Source: Saturnia japonica
Taxonomy: Eukaryota > Arthropoda > Insecta > Lepidoptera > Saturniidae
Direction of reading: 5' to 3'
DNA: 64,000 nucleotides
Assembly (NCBI GenBank): GCA_033032175.1
Contig: JAVKPJ010000066.1
Location: 1-64,000, forward strand
In this document: in pieces, positions 29,563 through 39,580 of the stretch
Position numbering within the stretch: position 1 is the first letter of the stretch
Layout of the letters: the number at the start of each line of letters is the position of its first letter
Notes under the pieces: generated by a model
The model's input: the letters and a program-made list of their open reading frames with translations, nothing else
Database searches by the model: none
Told to the model about the DNA's origin: nothing
Made by a program: the position numbers and the translations under genes

Positions 29563-32500
29563 ATGGCACTCCATTTTCTTCAAGGTAATCTCAACCACTG
29601 CGCCAGAGCTCAGGACCTCATGTTCCAGAGTATGGCGCAGGGGTTGATCCACGTCGCCGTGATGGCTGAGCCGTACTATGTCCCACCCCCGATAACTGGG
29701 TGAGCGATCTGGACGGCTCGGTGGCTTTAGTGTCCCAGGCCGCTGCTGGTGCCATGCCCTTCTCTAACATCTCGAGGGGTCAGGGTTACGCAGTAGCGCA
29801 TTTCGGTGACATGGTGGTGGTGGGGGTGTATGCACCCCCAAGTAGAAGTCTCGCCGACTTCGAGGGTCTCCTCGGGGAGTTAGGCAGCGTTGTTGGTCGC
29901 AGTAATCCTCGCCCCGTCCTAGTTCTCGGGGACTTCAACGCAAAGTCAACGGCTTGGAGTTCCCCGTCCACGGACGCCAGGGGCGGGGCTGTGGAGGAGT
30001 GGGCCATCGAAACGGGCCTGCTTCTTCTTAATCGTGGGTCTGTCAACACGTGCGTACGACAGCAGGGCGGTTCAATAGTGGACCTCACGTTCGCTAGTCC
30101 TGCTTTAGCGCGCCGTGTTCGGGGCTGGAAAGTCCTTGAGGGGGTGGAGACGTTGTCGGACCACCGATATATACAGTTCGACATCTCCACCCAAACTTCG
30201 GACGGACCAGTCCGTAGGACCCCCGCAGAGCAAGGTCCGCGTTGGGCGTTGAAGCGCCTCGATCGTGAGGCGCTTCTGGAAGCATCCGTCTTGCAGGCCT
30301 GGGTGACAGACGAATCATTGACAGGGCTGCAGACGTCGACGAAGAGGCGGAGCAGCTGCGAGTGGAAATGACGCGGGTCTGCGACGCGGCTATGCCAAGA
30401 AAAAAGGGGCCGGTACCTGCCAGGCGTCAAGTGTACTGGTGGTCTGATGAAATCGCGCAATTGCGCGTAGCGTGTGTGGCAGTCCGACGCCGGTACACCA
30501 GAGAGCGACGCAGGCGAGGTCATGTGCAGTCCGCGTCTTCTAGGGAGGTGGAGCTCTACGAGGAGTACAGAGCGGCCAGACTGGCCCTCCGTAAGGCTAT
30601 CGAGCAATCGAAGGCTCTAGCCAGAGAGGAGCTGCTGGAGACGCTCAATCGGGACCCGTGGGGGCGCCCGTACCGAATGGTCCGTGGCAAGTTACGTCAA
30701 TGGGCCCCTCCGGTTACCCAGTGTCTTGAGCAACAGCTCCTCCAAGAGGTGGTGGCCGCTTTGTTCCCCTCAAGCGCAGACACACGCCACCGCAGATGGA
30801 TCCGCCCATGGCTGCGCCCAACTCGGACCACTATGACGACGACAACGAGGTCCCCGAGGTGACCCGGGAAGAGTTGAGGGCGGCGGTGAAACGCATGCAA
30901 GCGAAAAACACCGCCCCAGGACCTGACGGCATACCTGGTCGTGCATGGGTCCTGGCTCAAGAGGCCCTCGAGCCTCGGCTTTTGGGAATCTTCACGGCGT
31001 GTCTTCAGCAGGGCCGGTTTCCACGTTTATGGAAAACCGGCAAGCTGGTCCTGTTGAAGAAAGCGGGGCGCCCTGCGGACTCTCCGTCCGTATACCGGCC
31101 CATAGTGCTGTTGGACGAGGTGGCGAAGCTCTGCGAGCGGATAATCGCAGTCCGCCTCGTCCAGCACTTAACAACAATAGGGCCGGATCTGGCGGATAAC
31201 CAGTATGGCTTCCGCCAGGGGCGCTCCACAATCGACGCCATAATGCGTGTGAAGATCCAGGCGGAGGAAGCAACTGCTCGGGGCGAGGTGGTTCTGGCGG
31301 TGTCCCTTGACATTGCCAACGCTTTTAACACCTTGCCCTGGGCTACAATTAGAGAGGCACTCCGGTTTCATGGAGTGCCGTCCTACCTCCGCCGCATAGT
31401 CGGGGCGTACCTCAGTGAGAGGTACGTAACCTTCCCGGGTCAAGAAGGGATGTGTCGGCGAGACGTCGTATCTGGTGTTCCCCAGGGGTCAGTGTTAGGG
31501 CCCCTACTCTGGAACATCGGATACGACTGGGTGTTGCGCGGTGCGCTCCTTCGAGGCGCTAGCGTCGTGTGCTACGCTGATGACACGCTGGTATTAGCCC
31601 GAGGGAAGACGCACCGCGACGCAATGATGTTAGCGACAGCGTGTGTCGCTCAAGTCGTTGGAAGGATCCGGCGATTGGGGCTGGAGGTGGCGCTGCGTAA
31701 ATCCGAGGCTCTGTTCTTCCATGGGCCTCGGAATGCGCCGCCTCAAGGATCCCAGATTGTCGTGGGAGGCGTGTCCATCGGTGTCGAGTCGTCCATGAAG
31801 TATCTCGGCCTCGTCCTCGACAGCCGATGGACCTTCGAAAGCACTTCCGGCAACTGGCTCCCCGTCTCATGAGCGCAGCGGGTGCGTTAGCCCGACTGCT
31901 GCCGAACATGGGGGGGCCTAATTCCTCTTGCCGGAAGCTGTACCTAGGAATCGTGCGGTCTATGGCCTTGTATGGGGCACCCGTATGGGCGTACGGCCTG
32001 ACGGCCACGAACATTGCCCAATTGCGAAGACCACAGCGGGCGATGTCTATAAGGGCCACCCGTGGGTACCGCACGATCTCTTTCGAAGCGGCCTCCCTTC
32101 TAGCCGGATCCCCACCCTGGGACCTGGAGGCGAGAGCCCACGCGTCTCTGTATCTTCGACGTGTGGAGGCGCTGGAGCAAGGTTTACGACTCGCGCCTCG
32201 GGAAATCGAGGCGCTGAGGTCACAGTTCCACCAGGTCCTAGTGGTGGACGAGTGGCGCCGACGACTTGAGCGACCAAGCTCAGGCGTGGCGACAGTGGAT
32301 GCCGTTCGGCCCGTATTGGCCGAATGGCTAACCAGGCGGCACGGCACCCTGACATTCCGGCTAACGCAGGTGCTCTCGGGACACGGCTGTTTCGGGAGCT
32401 ACCTGTGTCGTATAGGCCGGGAACCGACAGCAGGGTGCCACCATTGTGGCTGTGCGAGGGACACCGCGCAGCACACCCTCGAAGAATGTCCCGCCTGGGA

Positions 32501-32732
32501 AACGCCACGCCGCGAGCTCGTTGCGGGGATTGGCCTAGATCTCTCGCTCTCGACTGTTGTGAAGTCCATGGTCGAGAGCGAGACCGTATGGAACTCCGTC
32601 GCCTCATTCTGCGAGGACGTCATGCTCGCAAAGGAGGCGGCGGAGAGGGAGAGGGAGCAGACGTCAGAGCTCCCCTCCCGCGGTCGACGAACCCGGCGGC
32701 GCAGGGTCAGGAATGACCTCCTGCCGCCGTAA
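29563..32732 (+). pseudogene. M8 ORF2, endonuclease-RT, four one-base deletions
   Basis: The start is ATG 29563 (MALHFLQGNLNHCARAQDL). Endonuclease motifs are AEPYYVPP, VLGDFNAKSTAW and LSDHRYIQF. RT motifs are IVLLDEVAKLCERI, SLDIANAFNTLPW, GVPQGSVLGPLLWN and CYADDTLV. The zinc finger is CHHCGCARDTAQHTLEEC and the end is RNDLLPP. Single bases are missing near 29690, 30320, 30785 and 31838. The last is proven by comparison with M5 (GAAGAGCAC versus GAAAGCAC). No premature stop substitution was seen in the correct frame. Family A is the likely source of M5. Confidence 0.9.
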
Positions 32733-32972
32733 AAACGGCCTGCGGGTGTCGGACGCGGGCACGTCCTTCGCCCTTGCAGCTAATGCACAGGCCCGAGGCG
32801 TGGCGCATCAGTGTTCGATGCGCCCCTCGTAGGTTCGTCGGAGGGTGTCACACACCTCGACCCCTCAGACCGCTGAAGGTGGCCCCTTATGAGGGGCCTA
32901 CACCCGTCGGGCGAGTAGAAGTAATGCGTAAGCTGTCCCTACTCCCCGGCCAAATGGGTGAAGGAGGAACAC

Positions 32973-33056
32973 CGTGGGGTTTTAGTCAGTAAGAGTCTGA
33001 CATACCCCTCTCGAGCTGCCCGCTCGGGAGGCGGATCCATGCAGGATTTCCCCACG
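32973..33056 (+). promoter_or_regulatory. 3'-terminal structured RNA element of M8
   Basis: Family A version (CGTGGGG/CCCCACG, GTCAG/CTGAC, CTCTCGAGC/GCTCGGGAG, ATCC/GGAT), ending one base before poly(A). Confidence 0.75.
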
Positions 33057-33083
33057 TAAAAAAAAAAAAAAAAAAAAAAAAAA

Positions 33084-33097
33084 GGTTAGGTTAGGTT

Positions 33098-33102
<5 letters not shown>
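33084..33102. repeat. Telomeric spacer between two converging poly(A) tails
   Basis: GGTTAGGTTAGGTTAGGTT is shared by the 3' ends of M8 (plus) and M9 (minus). The last TT could also belong to the M9 tail. Confidence 0.88.
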
Positions 33103-33154
<52 letters not shown>

Positions 33155-33155
<1 letters not shown>

Positions 33156-33747
33156 TGAGGTATTTACCCCCACCCCTAATTTTACCTCTAACGTAATCAG
33201 AGATACAGGTTTCAAATTTTTTGGGTTAAATAAATTTTGCAATACCCACACATTTTTACTCCGACTTAAACTCTCTTTAATACCTATACTATGCTTCCCC
33301 CTTTTATTTATTTATTAATTCGAAAAGTATAAATTCTTACTAGCTACCATTTACAATTTCCTTAAATTTAAGTAAGTCTAATTGTCGATCAATAAATACA
33401 ATTGTCATCTTATTTACCAAAATAATTAATGTCAATAATTAAATCTAACAGCAATAAAAACCGAAAAAATATAAAACTAACAACATATACAACAATACAA
33501 TTTCCTTAATATAATAAGTCTATGTCATAAATACATCTAGTGGCAATAAAAAACCGAAAAGGAACCAATAACATAATAAATTTAATTAGTCTAATGTCAA
33601 TTAATATAATACAACTTCTTCATGTCAATAAATACCCAACAATACACAACACAATGATTCAAAATAACAATTAACTATTCTACAATTATCCTATATGACT
33701 AGAATAAATGAATAAATATAATCAATTTAGAAATGGAGACGTAAATA
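33155..33747 (-). other. M9 3' UTR, AT-rich with degenerate repeats
   Basis: 593 nt, about three quarters A+T by eye. A block beginning ACAATTTCCTTAA and containing GTCAATAA/GCAATAAAAACCGAAAA recurs about 145 nt apart (near 33352 and 33497 on plus). Just before poly(A) there is a hairpin GAGGTA/TACCTC (33157-33162 with 33183-33188). It shares nothing with the SART-like 3' structure. Confidence 0.65.
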
Positions 33748-36700
33748 TTATTTATTTCTTTTATTTGCAACTTTAACAATTTTTTCCATGAATCCCATGA
33801 AATGATATCTCGTCTCCTCTTCCGACATCAACAATTCCAAGTTTTCAAGCACCACCTTACGGCCGAGCCTGGACTCAAGGTCGAACCTGGACGAGCCGAA
33901 TCGTGGACAATCTATGATGAGATGTAGAATTGTCTCGGCAATATCCGGGTCGCATTCACACGTGGGACTGTCCCTGATCTTGAAGCGGTGCAGGTACGCC
34001 GCAAATCCTCCATGGCCTGTAAAGGCTTGGACATGGGCGGGTAACAAGTCGACCTTCCTCAACACCCGATGGGCGTCTGCCACATTGGGGAAGAAGGCCC
34101 GCGTCACCCCACCCGTGTCTGAGGACTCGTAGCGCGCCTGCCACTTAAGGACAGTCTCCTCCCGTATGATTTTCTTTGCATATGACACCGGAAACCGATC
34201 GTAATCAGCCACGGTCTTCTTGTGGGCGGCCTTCTTCGCCAACACGTCGGCACGTTCGTTGCCGGCCGTGCCAACGTGAGCACGCACCCAGTGTAAGTGC
34301 ACCTCTCGCCCCTCCGCTCTAATAGCACGGATTGTCTTCTGCGTTGCGAGAGCCAGACGGTGAGGCGGGACTGGATTGGCCAGCATCTCCAGTGACGACT
34401 TAGAGTCACTGTAAATGCTAACCTCCCCGTCACCAGCTTTATGCACCATCTGTACCGCCCTATGCAACGCATACAACTCGGCCTGAAAGACAGAGCAGAA
34501 GGGCTCTAGACGAAACGTGGAGAACTTGGTTTCACGTCCCTCTTTAAACCAAGTCACAGCAGCTCCCACTCCACCGTCGATCTTACTACCGTCGGTGAAG
34601 ATCCCGGAGCCGCCGGACTCAGGAGGGACTTCCAAGCTCTCGTACGCTTCGCCAACACAATGCACTGGATGCGGATAGTTGACGAATTTTACTGGCCGCT
34701 CCAACACACGGCCAACCACAATCTCGTCCAGCCCAATTTTCCGCTTTGCGCGATACAGTCTATATACCTCTTGGGCGCGGAGATCCAGCGGGAGCAAGTC
34801 TGCCAAGACTATTGCTGATGTTAGTGAAACCGTTCTGTACGACCTACAAATCTTTATTGCGAAACCCCTCTGCAGCGAGTTAAGCCTGTTCCTGATTGAG
34901 ATCTTCTCTGCAGAGGGGCCCCACACATTTGCAGCATACAATACTAAAGGTTCGATGACCGCCTTATATATCGTCCTGACAATCTCCGGGTTCAGGCCCC
35001 AGCTCACCCGAGCTGCACACGCCAGCTGCTTATAGATGTCAGCGGCCTTCTTACAGGCAGCAGCGGCGTGTGCCTCAAAGGTGAGCTTATTGTCCAAGAT
35101 CAGGCCCAGCAGGCGGAACTCCTTCTCCAGCGGTATCCGGACACCTCCCATGAACAGGGCTGGAGCGTCAAACTTAAGTTTCCTTGTTAGCAACATCGCC
35201 TTTGTTTTGTGCGGAGCGAAGGATAACTTATTTTTGATGCCCCAGTCCATCACGGTCTGCAGGGTCCGGCACCCGATCTCCTGCATGGGCCCGACCTCAC
35301 TCCCGGAGAAAACCAGGACGACGTCGTCTGCAAAAGCCTGGCAGTACACTCCCGCGACCTCGAGCTCCACCAACAGGGAATCGAGTATAAGGTTCCAAAA
35401 GGTCGGCCCAGCGATGGATCCCTGGACACAACCCCTTGAAGACTCTCGACTCACCTGACAACCGGCATAACTTAGCTCTATACGTCGACCCTCAAGATAT
35501 GACAGAACCATATCGTACAAATTCTCAGGGCACCTTTTGGCCACGAGCTGGGACTTCAGCGCAGGCCACCACGCGTTATCGAACGCGCCCTCTATGTCCA
35601 GTGACACCACGACGACGATCTCCTTCGCCTCTACCTTTGATCGTACGTACGCCACCAGATCATAGAGAGCATCTTCCGTGCTGCGTTGTGGCATGAACCC
35701 ATATTGCCGCACGCTGAGTTTCGGTAGCAAGTGCCAGCGTAAACGTCGAACCAAGAGCTTTTCCAGAATCTTGCCCAACACCGGCAAGAGGCCAATAGGA
35801 CGGTAGGATTTCGGCGATGTGTAATCCTCCCTAGCTGGCTTCCGGAGAATGCACACAGTTGCGATCTTCCAGGGATGGGGAAAATGGCCCAATTCCAGGC
35901 ACTTATTAACCAGTGCCTGAAAAAGCGCCATTCTCCCCTCCCCCAAAACCGCATGTGTGCATATGTCAGCTGTGAAACCATCCCCCCCAGGAGCTTTTCG
36001 CGGGTGAATCTCTTTACACACCCGCTCTATCTCCTCCTGGGTAAAGGGTGGGTCCGCAGCCGACAGTCCCCGTGGCCAGCCGGGGAGGCGCCCCTCAGTC
36101 GCTGTCCTAATTGCCCTCTGAGCTTCGGTATCAGCGCCCACATCATCTGCTGGGAACAGCGTACTGGCGAGTAGGTCGGCCGACCCCTGCGGGTTTAAAA
36201 TGGCTCCGCTGGGGCCCGCCAAAAGGACCTCCTCTCGCCTCCGCTCAGTCCTCCGCAAGACTCTGTAGACGCCGTCCCACATGCTCTCGTGCTCTTGCGT
36301 CGAACAGAACTCCTTCCAACTCCCGGTTTTGAGCGCTCGCTACCTCTCTCTTGAAGTCCTCAAGGGCATCAAGATAGTCGGCAACAACGTAAGGCCTCCT
36401 GCGTGGGGCGGCGCAACGGATCCTCCTCTTCCTCCGCGCAACCTCCCGTTTGAGGGCATCCAAGTCCCCCGTCCACCAGGGGGGGCGAGCCACCCTTTTC
36501 ACCCCTCCTACCTTCGGGATCACCTGTTCACAGGTGTCCTTGATGCAGGAGAGGTATTCGGACACGGCTGACTCCAGATCCCCAATGTCGGCTACACACT
36601 CTACCCTTCCTGACGTCAGGCCCTTCTCGGACAGTCTCTCCTGTAGAGTTGACGAGAACTCCGACCATATCACCTTCTTGGTATTATAGATCCGGGTAGT

Positions 36701-37530
36701 GGACGGTTTAAAGCATTGAAGCTTCCCATCCACCCGGATCGTGAAGGTGATAGCATTGTGGTCAGAAGTTATTAAGTTCTCGTCAACTTTCCAATCATCG
36801 ATCCTGCCAAGAAGGGTGGGGCTGCAGACTGTAACGTCCACAATGCTTGTACACAAGCTGCCCCCCCTGACGACCTGAAAGGTAGGTTTTTCGCCCACAT
36901 TAAGGATCTCCAGCCCCGCCGCGTCTAGAAAAGAGCAGTAGGCCTCACCCCGATGGTCGAAGGTACGACACCCCCACCATACGCTTTTGGCATTGACGTC
37001 GCCGCCGACTACCAGGTTCTGTACCCCCAATTGGGCACAGACTCCCTCGAGTTTTCCAATGTACGGCTCTATAGGCTCGTTAGGCTCGAAGTAGACGGAG
37101 ATCACCCCTAGCGATAGGTTGCCCGCTTGCAGGGTCACGGCAGCAATGTTGTCGTCTATAAGTTGGGGATTGACGGTTACCTTAACCTTATCCCCAAACA
37201 CGACAACTGCTGCCTTCACGGGCCCGGCTCCGCCCGTGTTCTGGATCACTCTCGTGTTCGGGATCTGCTTCAATCGCCGGTCGTGCCTGTATAAGGCTCT
37301 TGGACCAGGGCGATAGCAGCCTCCCCACGAGAGGCCCAGCACTGTAGCTCTGCCAGGGCCAATTTCGACCTCTGCAGATTGGCCTGCACTACCGCTATCC
37401 GGGGCGACTCCGTAACCCGCTCAGTAGCATCCGAAATATTATTCGGTGAGGTGCCCTTAACAGTATGCCACCCGGGATCTGGCAATGGAGTCCCACTTCT
37501 GCATCTCTGGACACTCTCTGTCCAGTGCAC
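33748..37530 (-). pseudogene. M9 ORF2: endonuclease-RT-RNase H, two frameshifts
   Basis: This would be almost the same protein as M16 ORF2 (1259 residues). Endonuclease (VVQANLQRSK, LVQEPYTG, GGDVNAKSVWW, TSDHNAITF), RT (IGLLPVLGKILEK, SLDIEGAFDNAWW, GCVQGSIAGP, FADDVVLVF), RNase H (IFTDGSKIDGG, FQAELYALHRA, IYSDSKSSLE, RAHVGTAGNERAD) and a terminal CECD...HLIIDC finger are all present. A G is missing near 37279 (CCGGCGA versus CCGGGCGA) and an A is added near 36328 (AAAA versus AAA). The frame overlaps the ORF1 end by about 70 nt in +1 phase. No ATG precedes the endonuclease, so translation probably needs frameshifting or a non-AUG start. Confidence 0.92.
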
Positions 37531-39580
37531 TGTGGTTTAACTCTGCCTTAGGTCGGTGTGCCCTGTGGCAGTTGACGCAGATAGGGGCCTCCTTGTTAGC
37601 CCGCCTCTCGCACTCCCCCCTCCGATGCTTACTAGTGCAATATGCACACGCCTCCTCTTTCTCCGGGCACGTCCTCCGACCGTGCCCGTACCCGAGGCAC
37701 ATCGAGCACCGCGAAAGGGGGGACTGATCCAGGACCGGGCGATACAAGAGGCCCACATGGACTCTACCTGCGTCCATAAATCGCTGCCACAACTTTGGCC
37801 CGACCTCTATCACCGGATGGCACTCCAACGCGCTGCGTGCCTTCTTGCGGTATCTCACCACCATGGTTTGCTCAGGCTTGGTGAGCCCATCAAATACCGA
37901 CTTATTCTGGGCCCTGAGTCCCTCCAGGATTTCATCATCCTTATACTCGGAGAGGACTCCTCGCACCTCCACCAGGGGATTTCTGTTTTTTGGTGTCTCG
38001 ACAGTGAGGTCGGCGGAGGCGGTTCTAAGCTGTCCTGCCAAGGCTTTGGCGTCACCCTCCCCGTGACAGCGTAGAACCACCTTCTGGTTCCTTGCCCTCC
38101 TCACTGCGTCGACCCTCACCCCAGTCCTTGTGGTATCGGCGACGCGCTGGATGGTCCTAAGGACCGTGTCGCTAGTCGCCCGTGGGTCTTTGGACGACAC
38201 CACCAGCGTCGCCGCCGGTGGAGGCCTTTTCGGCAGGGCCGAGACGTGAGCGTAGGTCTCCTCACGTCTCTGAACACGCAACTGTTGGTGGGTAAGTCCG
38301 TCCTCGTGTCCGGCAACGGCTGGGGGCCGTGCTTTACCCCCGGAACCCAGCTCCTCCGCCAACGATGGAAAGTTCTCCATGTGCAGCCGTTGCGACGGTG
38401 CTCCCACGACTCCTGCTCCCATTTCCCTGATTTCGTGGAGCACCGTATCTATTTTAGCTGCAACAGGTGCTACAATTTGTCTGAGGTCTGTGGTCACAAT
38501 TTTTTGTGTTGGTTCCTCTCTATTTGTCTCTATTGCTTTTTGCAATTTTTCTACTTGGCTATGTATGTTTACGAGCTGGGCCCCGATCTCGGCATCCTCA
38601 CTGTTCTGTGGTTGCTGCGGCATGGGCGGAATGACTATTCCAGCAGCCACCTTCTGTGGCAGCCTCATGATTTCTTCCTCCACCCTGGTTACAGATCCCT
38701 GCAGTCTAAGGTTCCCCCCTACAATTTGGTCCAGTTCCCCTTTTTCTAATTTGATGTTTTCGGGGAACTTTGGAGATGGGCGCCGGCGGAGGTCTTCGAC
38801 CGCCTCGCGTATCCCACCCACGGCCTTCAACGGTTCCGCTACCTCATAATCCAGCCACGAGCGCAGCGATTCGGTTTCTCTGACCAGTTTCTCTATTTGA
38901 GAAGTTAATCTGCTTATTGCGCGCTCGTGGCCAGACGCCAAGGCAGCTAGTTCTTTTGAATGGGCACGCTCTGAGTTTGCGAGCTGTCTAGCTCCCTCGG
39001 AGCGCGCCCTCTCCTCCTGGAGCTTGTGGCGGGCCCGGGAGTCGAGAAGCTCCAAGGCCGTGAGGTAAAGGCCCTCGAGACACTCGAAGACCTCCACCTT
39101 GATCTCCTTCTTTAAATTCCCCGACTGCTCCAGGGCAGCTTTCCCGGACTGAAAGAAATCATTGGCCCTGATGCTGGCCATGTCCATAGCCATCCCGGCC
39201 CTCTTCCTGTAAGACGGCAGCATGCTGACCCTAGGTCTAGCTGCCGTCTCAGCGTCAGAGGACAAATCACCCATGCCGCTTTCTGAGCACGCCCCCATAT
39301 CCTGTTCCATGGTTTCTGGCGCTAAAAGCGCCGGTGGTGTTGCACCTGCTGGTGTCGGGTTTTGTTGTGCTAGGGCTCCAGTTAGAGGATTCCTTTGCTC
39401 TCTCTGATTTTCACTTAATGGCTGTTTTGCCAAAGTTATTTTCCTTGTATTTTCTTTGGTGGCTTTTATTAGAACATTTTTTCTCAATATGTCCTCAGCT
39501 TCTCCACTCTTTCTTATTTTTACTTGTTTTACTGGAGCCCGTTTTTGTGTCTCAGTATCGCTTTTAGTTTGTTTATCCAT
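37457..39580 (-). CDS. M9 ORF1: gag-like protein, intact
   Basis: 707 residues from ATG 39580 (MDKQTKSDTETQKRAPVKQ). An open frame continues upstream to 39613 without an ATG. The N-terminus is basic. A long helical part (about 140-370) is rich in Glu/Lys/Arg, e.g. LEERARSEGARQL and RLTSQIEKLVRETE in this family. A conserved RNA-binding-like block follows (TRTGVRVDAVRRARNQKVVLR). Zinc knuckles are CSMCLGYGHGRRTC and CAYCTSKHRRGEC, plus CVNCHRAHRPKAELNH. The end is SRVAYC-TAA. It is the only complete family E ORF1; the M16 copy is deleted. By family it binds the element RNA and likely directs it to telomeres. Confidence 0.9.
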   Translation of the reverse strand: MDKQTKSDTETQKRAPVKQVKIRKSGEAEDILRKNVLIKATKENTRKITLAKQPLSENQREQRNPLTGALAQQNPTPAGATPPALLAPETMEQDMGACSESGMGDLSSDAETAARPRVSMLPSYRKRAGMAMDMASIRANDFFQSGKAALEQSGNLKKEIKVEVFECLEGLYLTALELLDSRARHKLQEERARSEGARQLANSERAHSKELAALASGHERAISRLTSQIEKLVRETESLRSWLDYEVAEPLKAVGGIREAVEDLRRRPSPKFPENIKLEKGELDQIVGGNLRLQGSVTRVEEEIMRLPQKVAAGIVIPPMPQQPQNSEDAEIGAQLVNIHSQVEKLQKAIETNREEPTQKIVTTDLRQIVAPVAAKIDTVLHEIREMGAGVVGAPSQRLHMENFPSLAEELGSGGKARPPAVAGHEDGLTHQQLRVQRREETYAHVSALPKRPPPAATLVVSSKDPRATSDTVLRTIQRVADTTRTGVRVDAVRRARNQKVVLRCHGEGDAKALAGQLRTASADLTVETPKNRNPLVEVRGVLSEYKDDEILEGLRAQNKSVFDGLTKPEQTMVVRYRKKARSALECHPVIEVGPKLWQRFMDAGRVHVGLLYRPVLDQSPLSRCSMCLGYGHGRRTCPEKEEACAYCTSKHRRGECERRANKEAPICVNCHRAHRPKAELNHSALDRECPEMQKWDSIARSRVAYC

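Larger units (their letters stand above)
27039..29563 (+). pseudogene. M8 ORF1, gag-like, four frameshifts
   Basis: The start is ATG 27039 (MECTNKIQLPQEGT). The LPQEGT...FSGGG motif is present twice with a 234-nt period, as in M1. An AT-hook-like PKRGRGRP follows, then a Glu/Lys-rich helical region, a basic KKKKKKSTSKK stretch, the VSVTVQPEAQKRG block, and knuckles CFRCLQGGHLGVKC and CFRCSQPGHKASGC. Small indels near 27862, 27931, 27950 and 29485 break the frame. The first three lie within 90 nt and together restore it. The correct end is TAA at 29561-29563, overlapping the ORF2 ATG. Confidence 0.87.
26675..33083 (+). mobile_element. M8: full-length family A SART-like retrotransposon
   Basis: Leader 26675-27038, ORF1 27039-29563, ORF2 29563-32732, 3' UTR, and a 26-A tail (33058-33083). 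ORF1 and ORF2 meet in an exact TAATG (29561-29565). ORF1 and ORF2 each carry four small indels, at least seven of the eight reading as one-base losses. It abuts M9 tail to tail through 19 nt of telomere repeat. Confidence 0.93.

Noticed and set aside
33155..33747. tRNA or other small RNA gene in AT-rich UTRs
   Set aside because: No cloverleaf or internal promoter boxes seen. The sequence is low-complexity 3' UTR with degenerate repeats.
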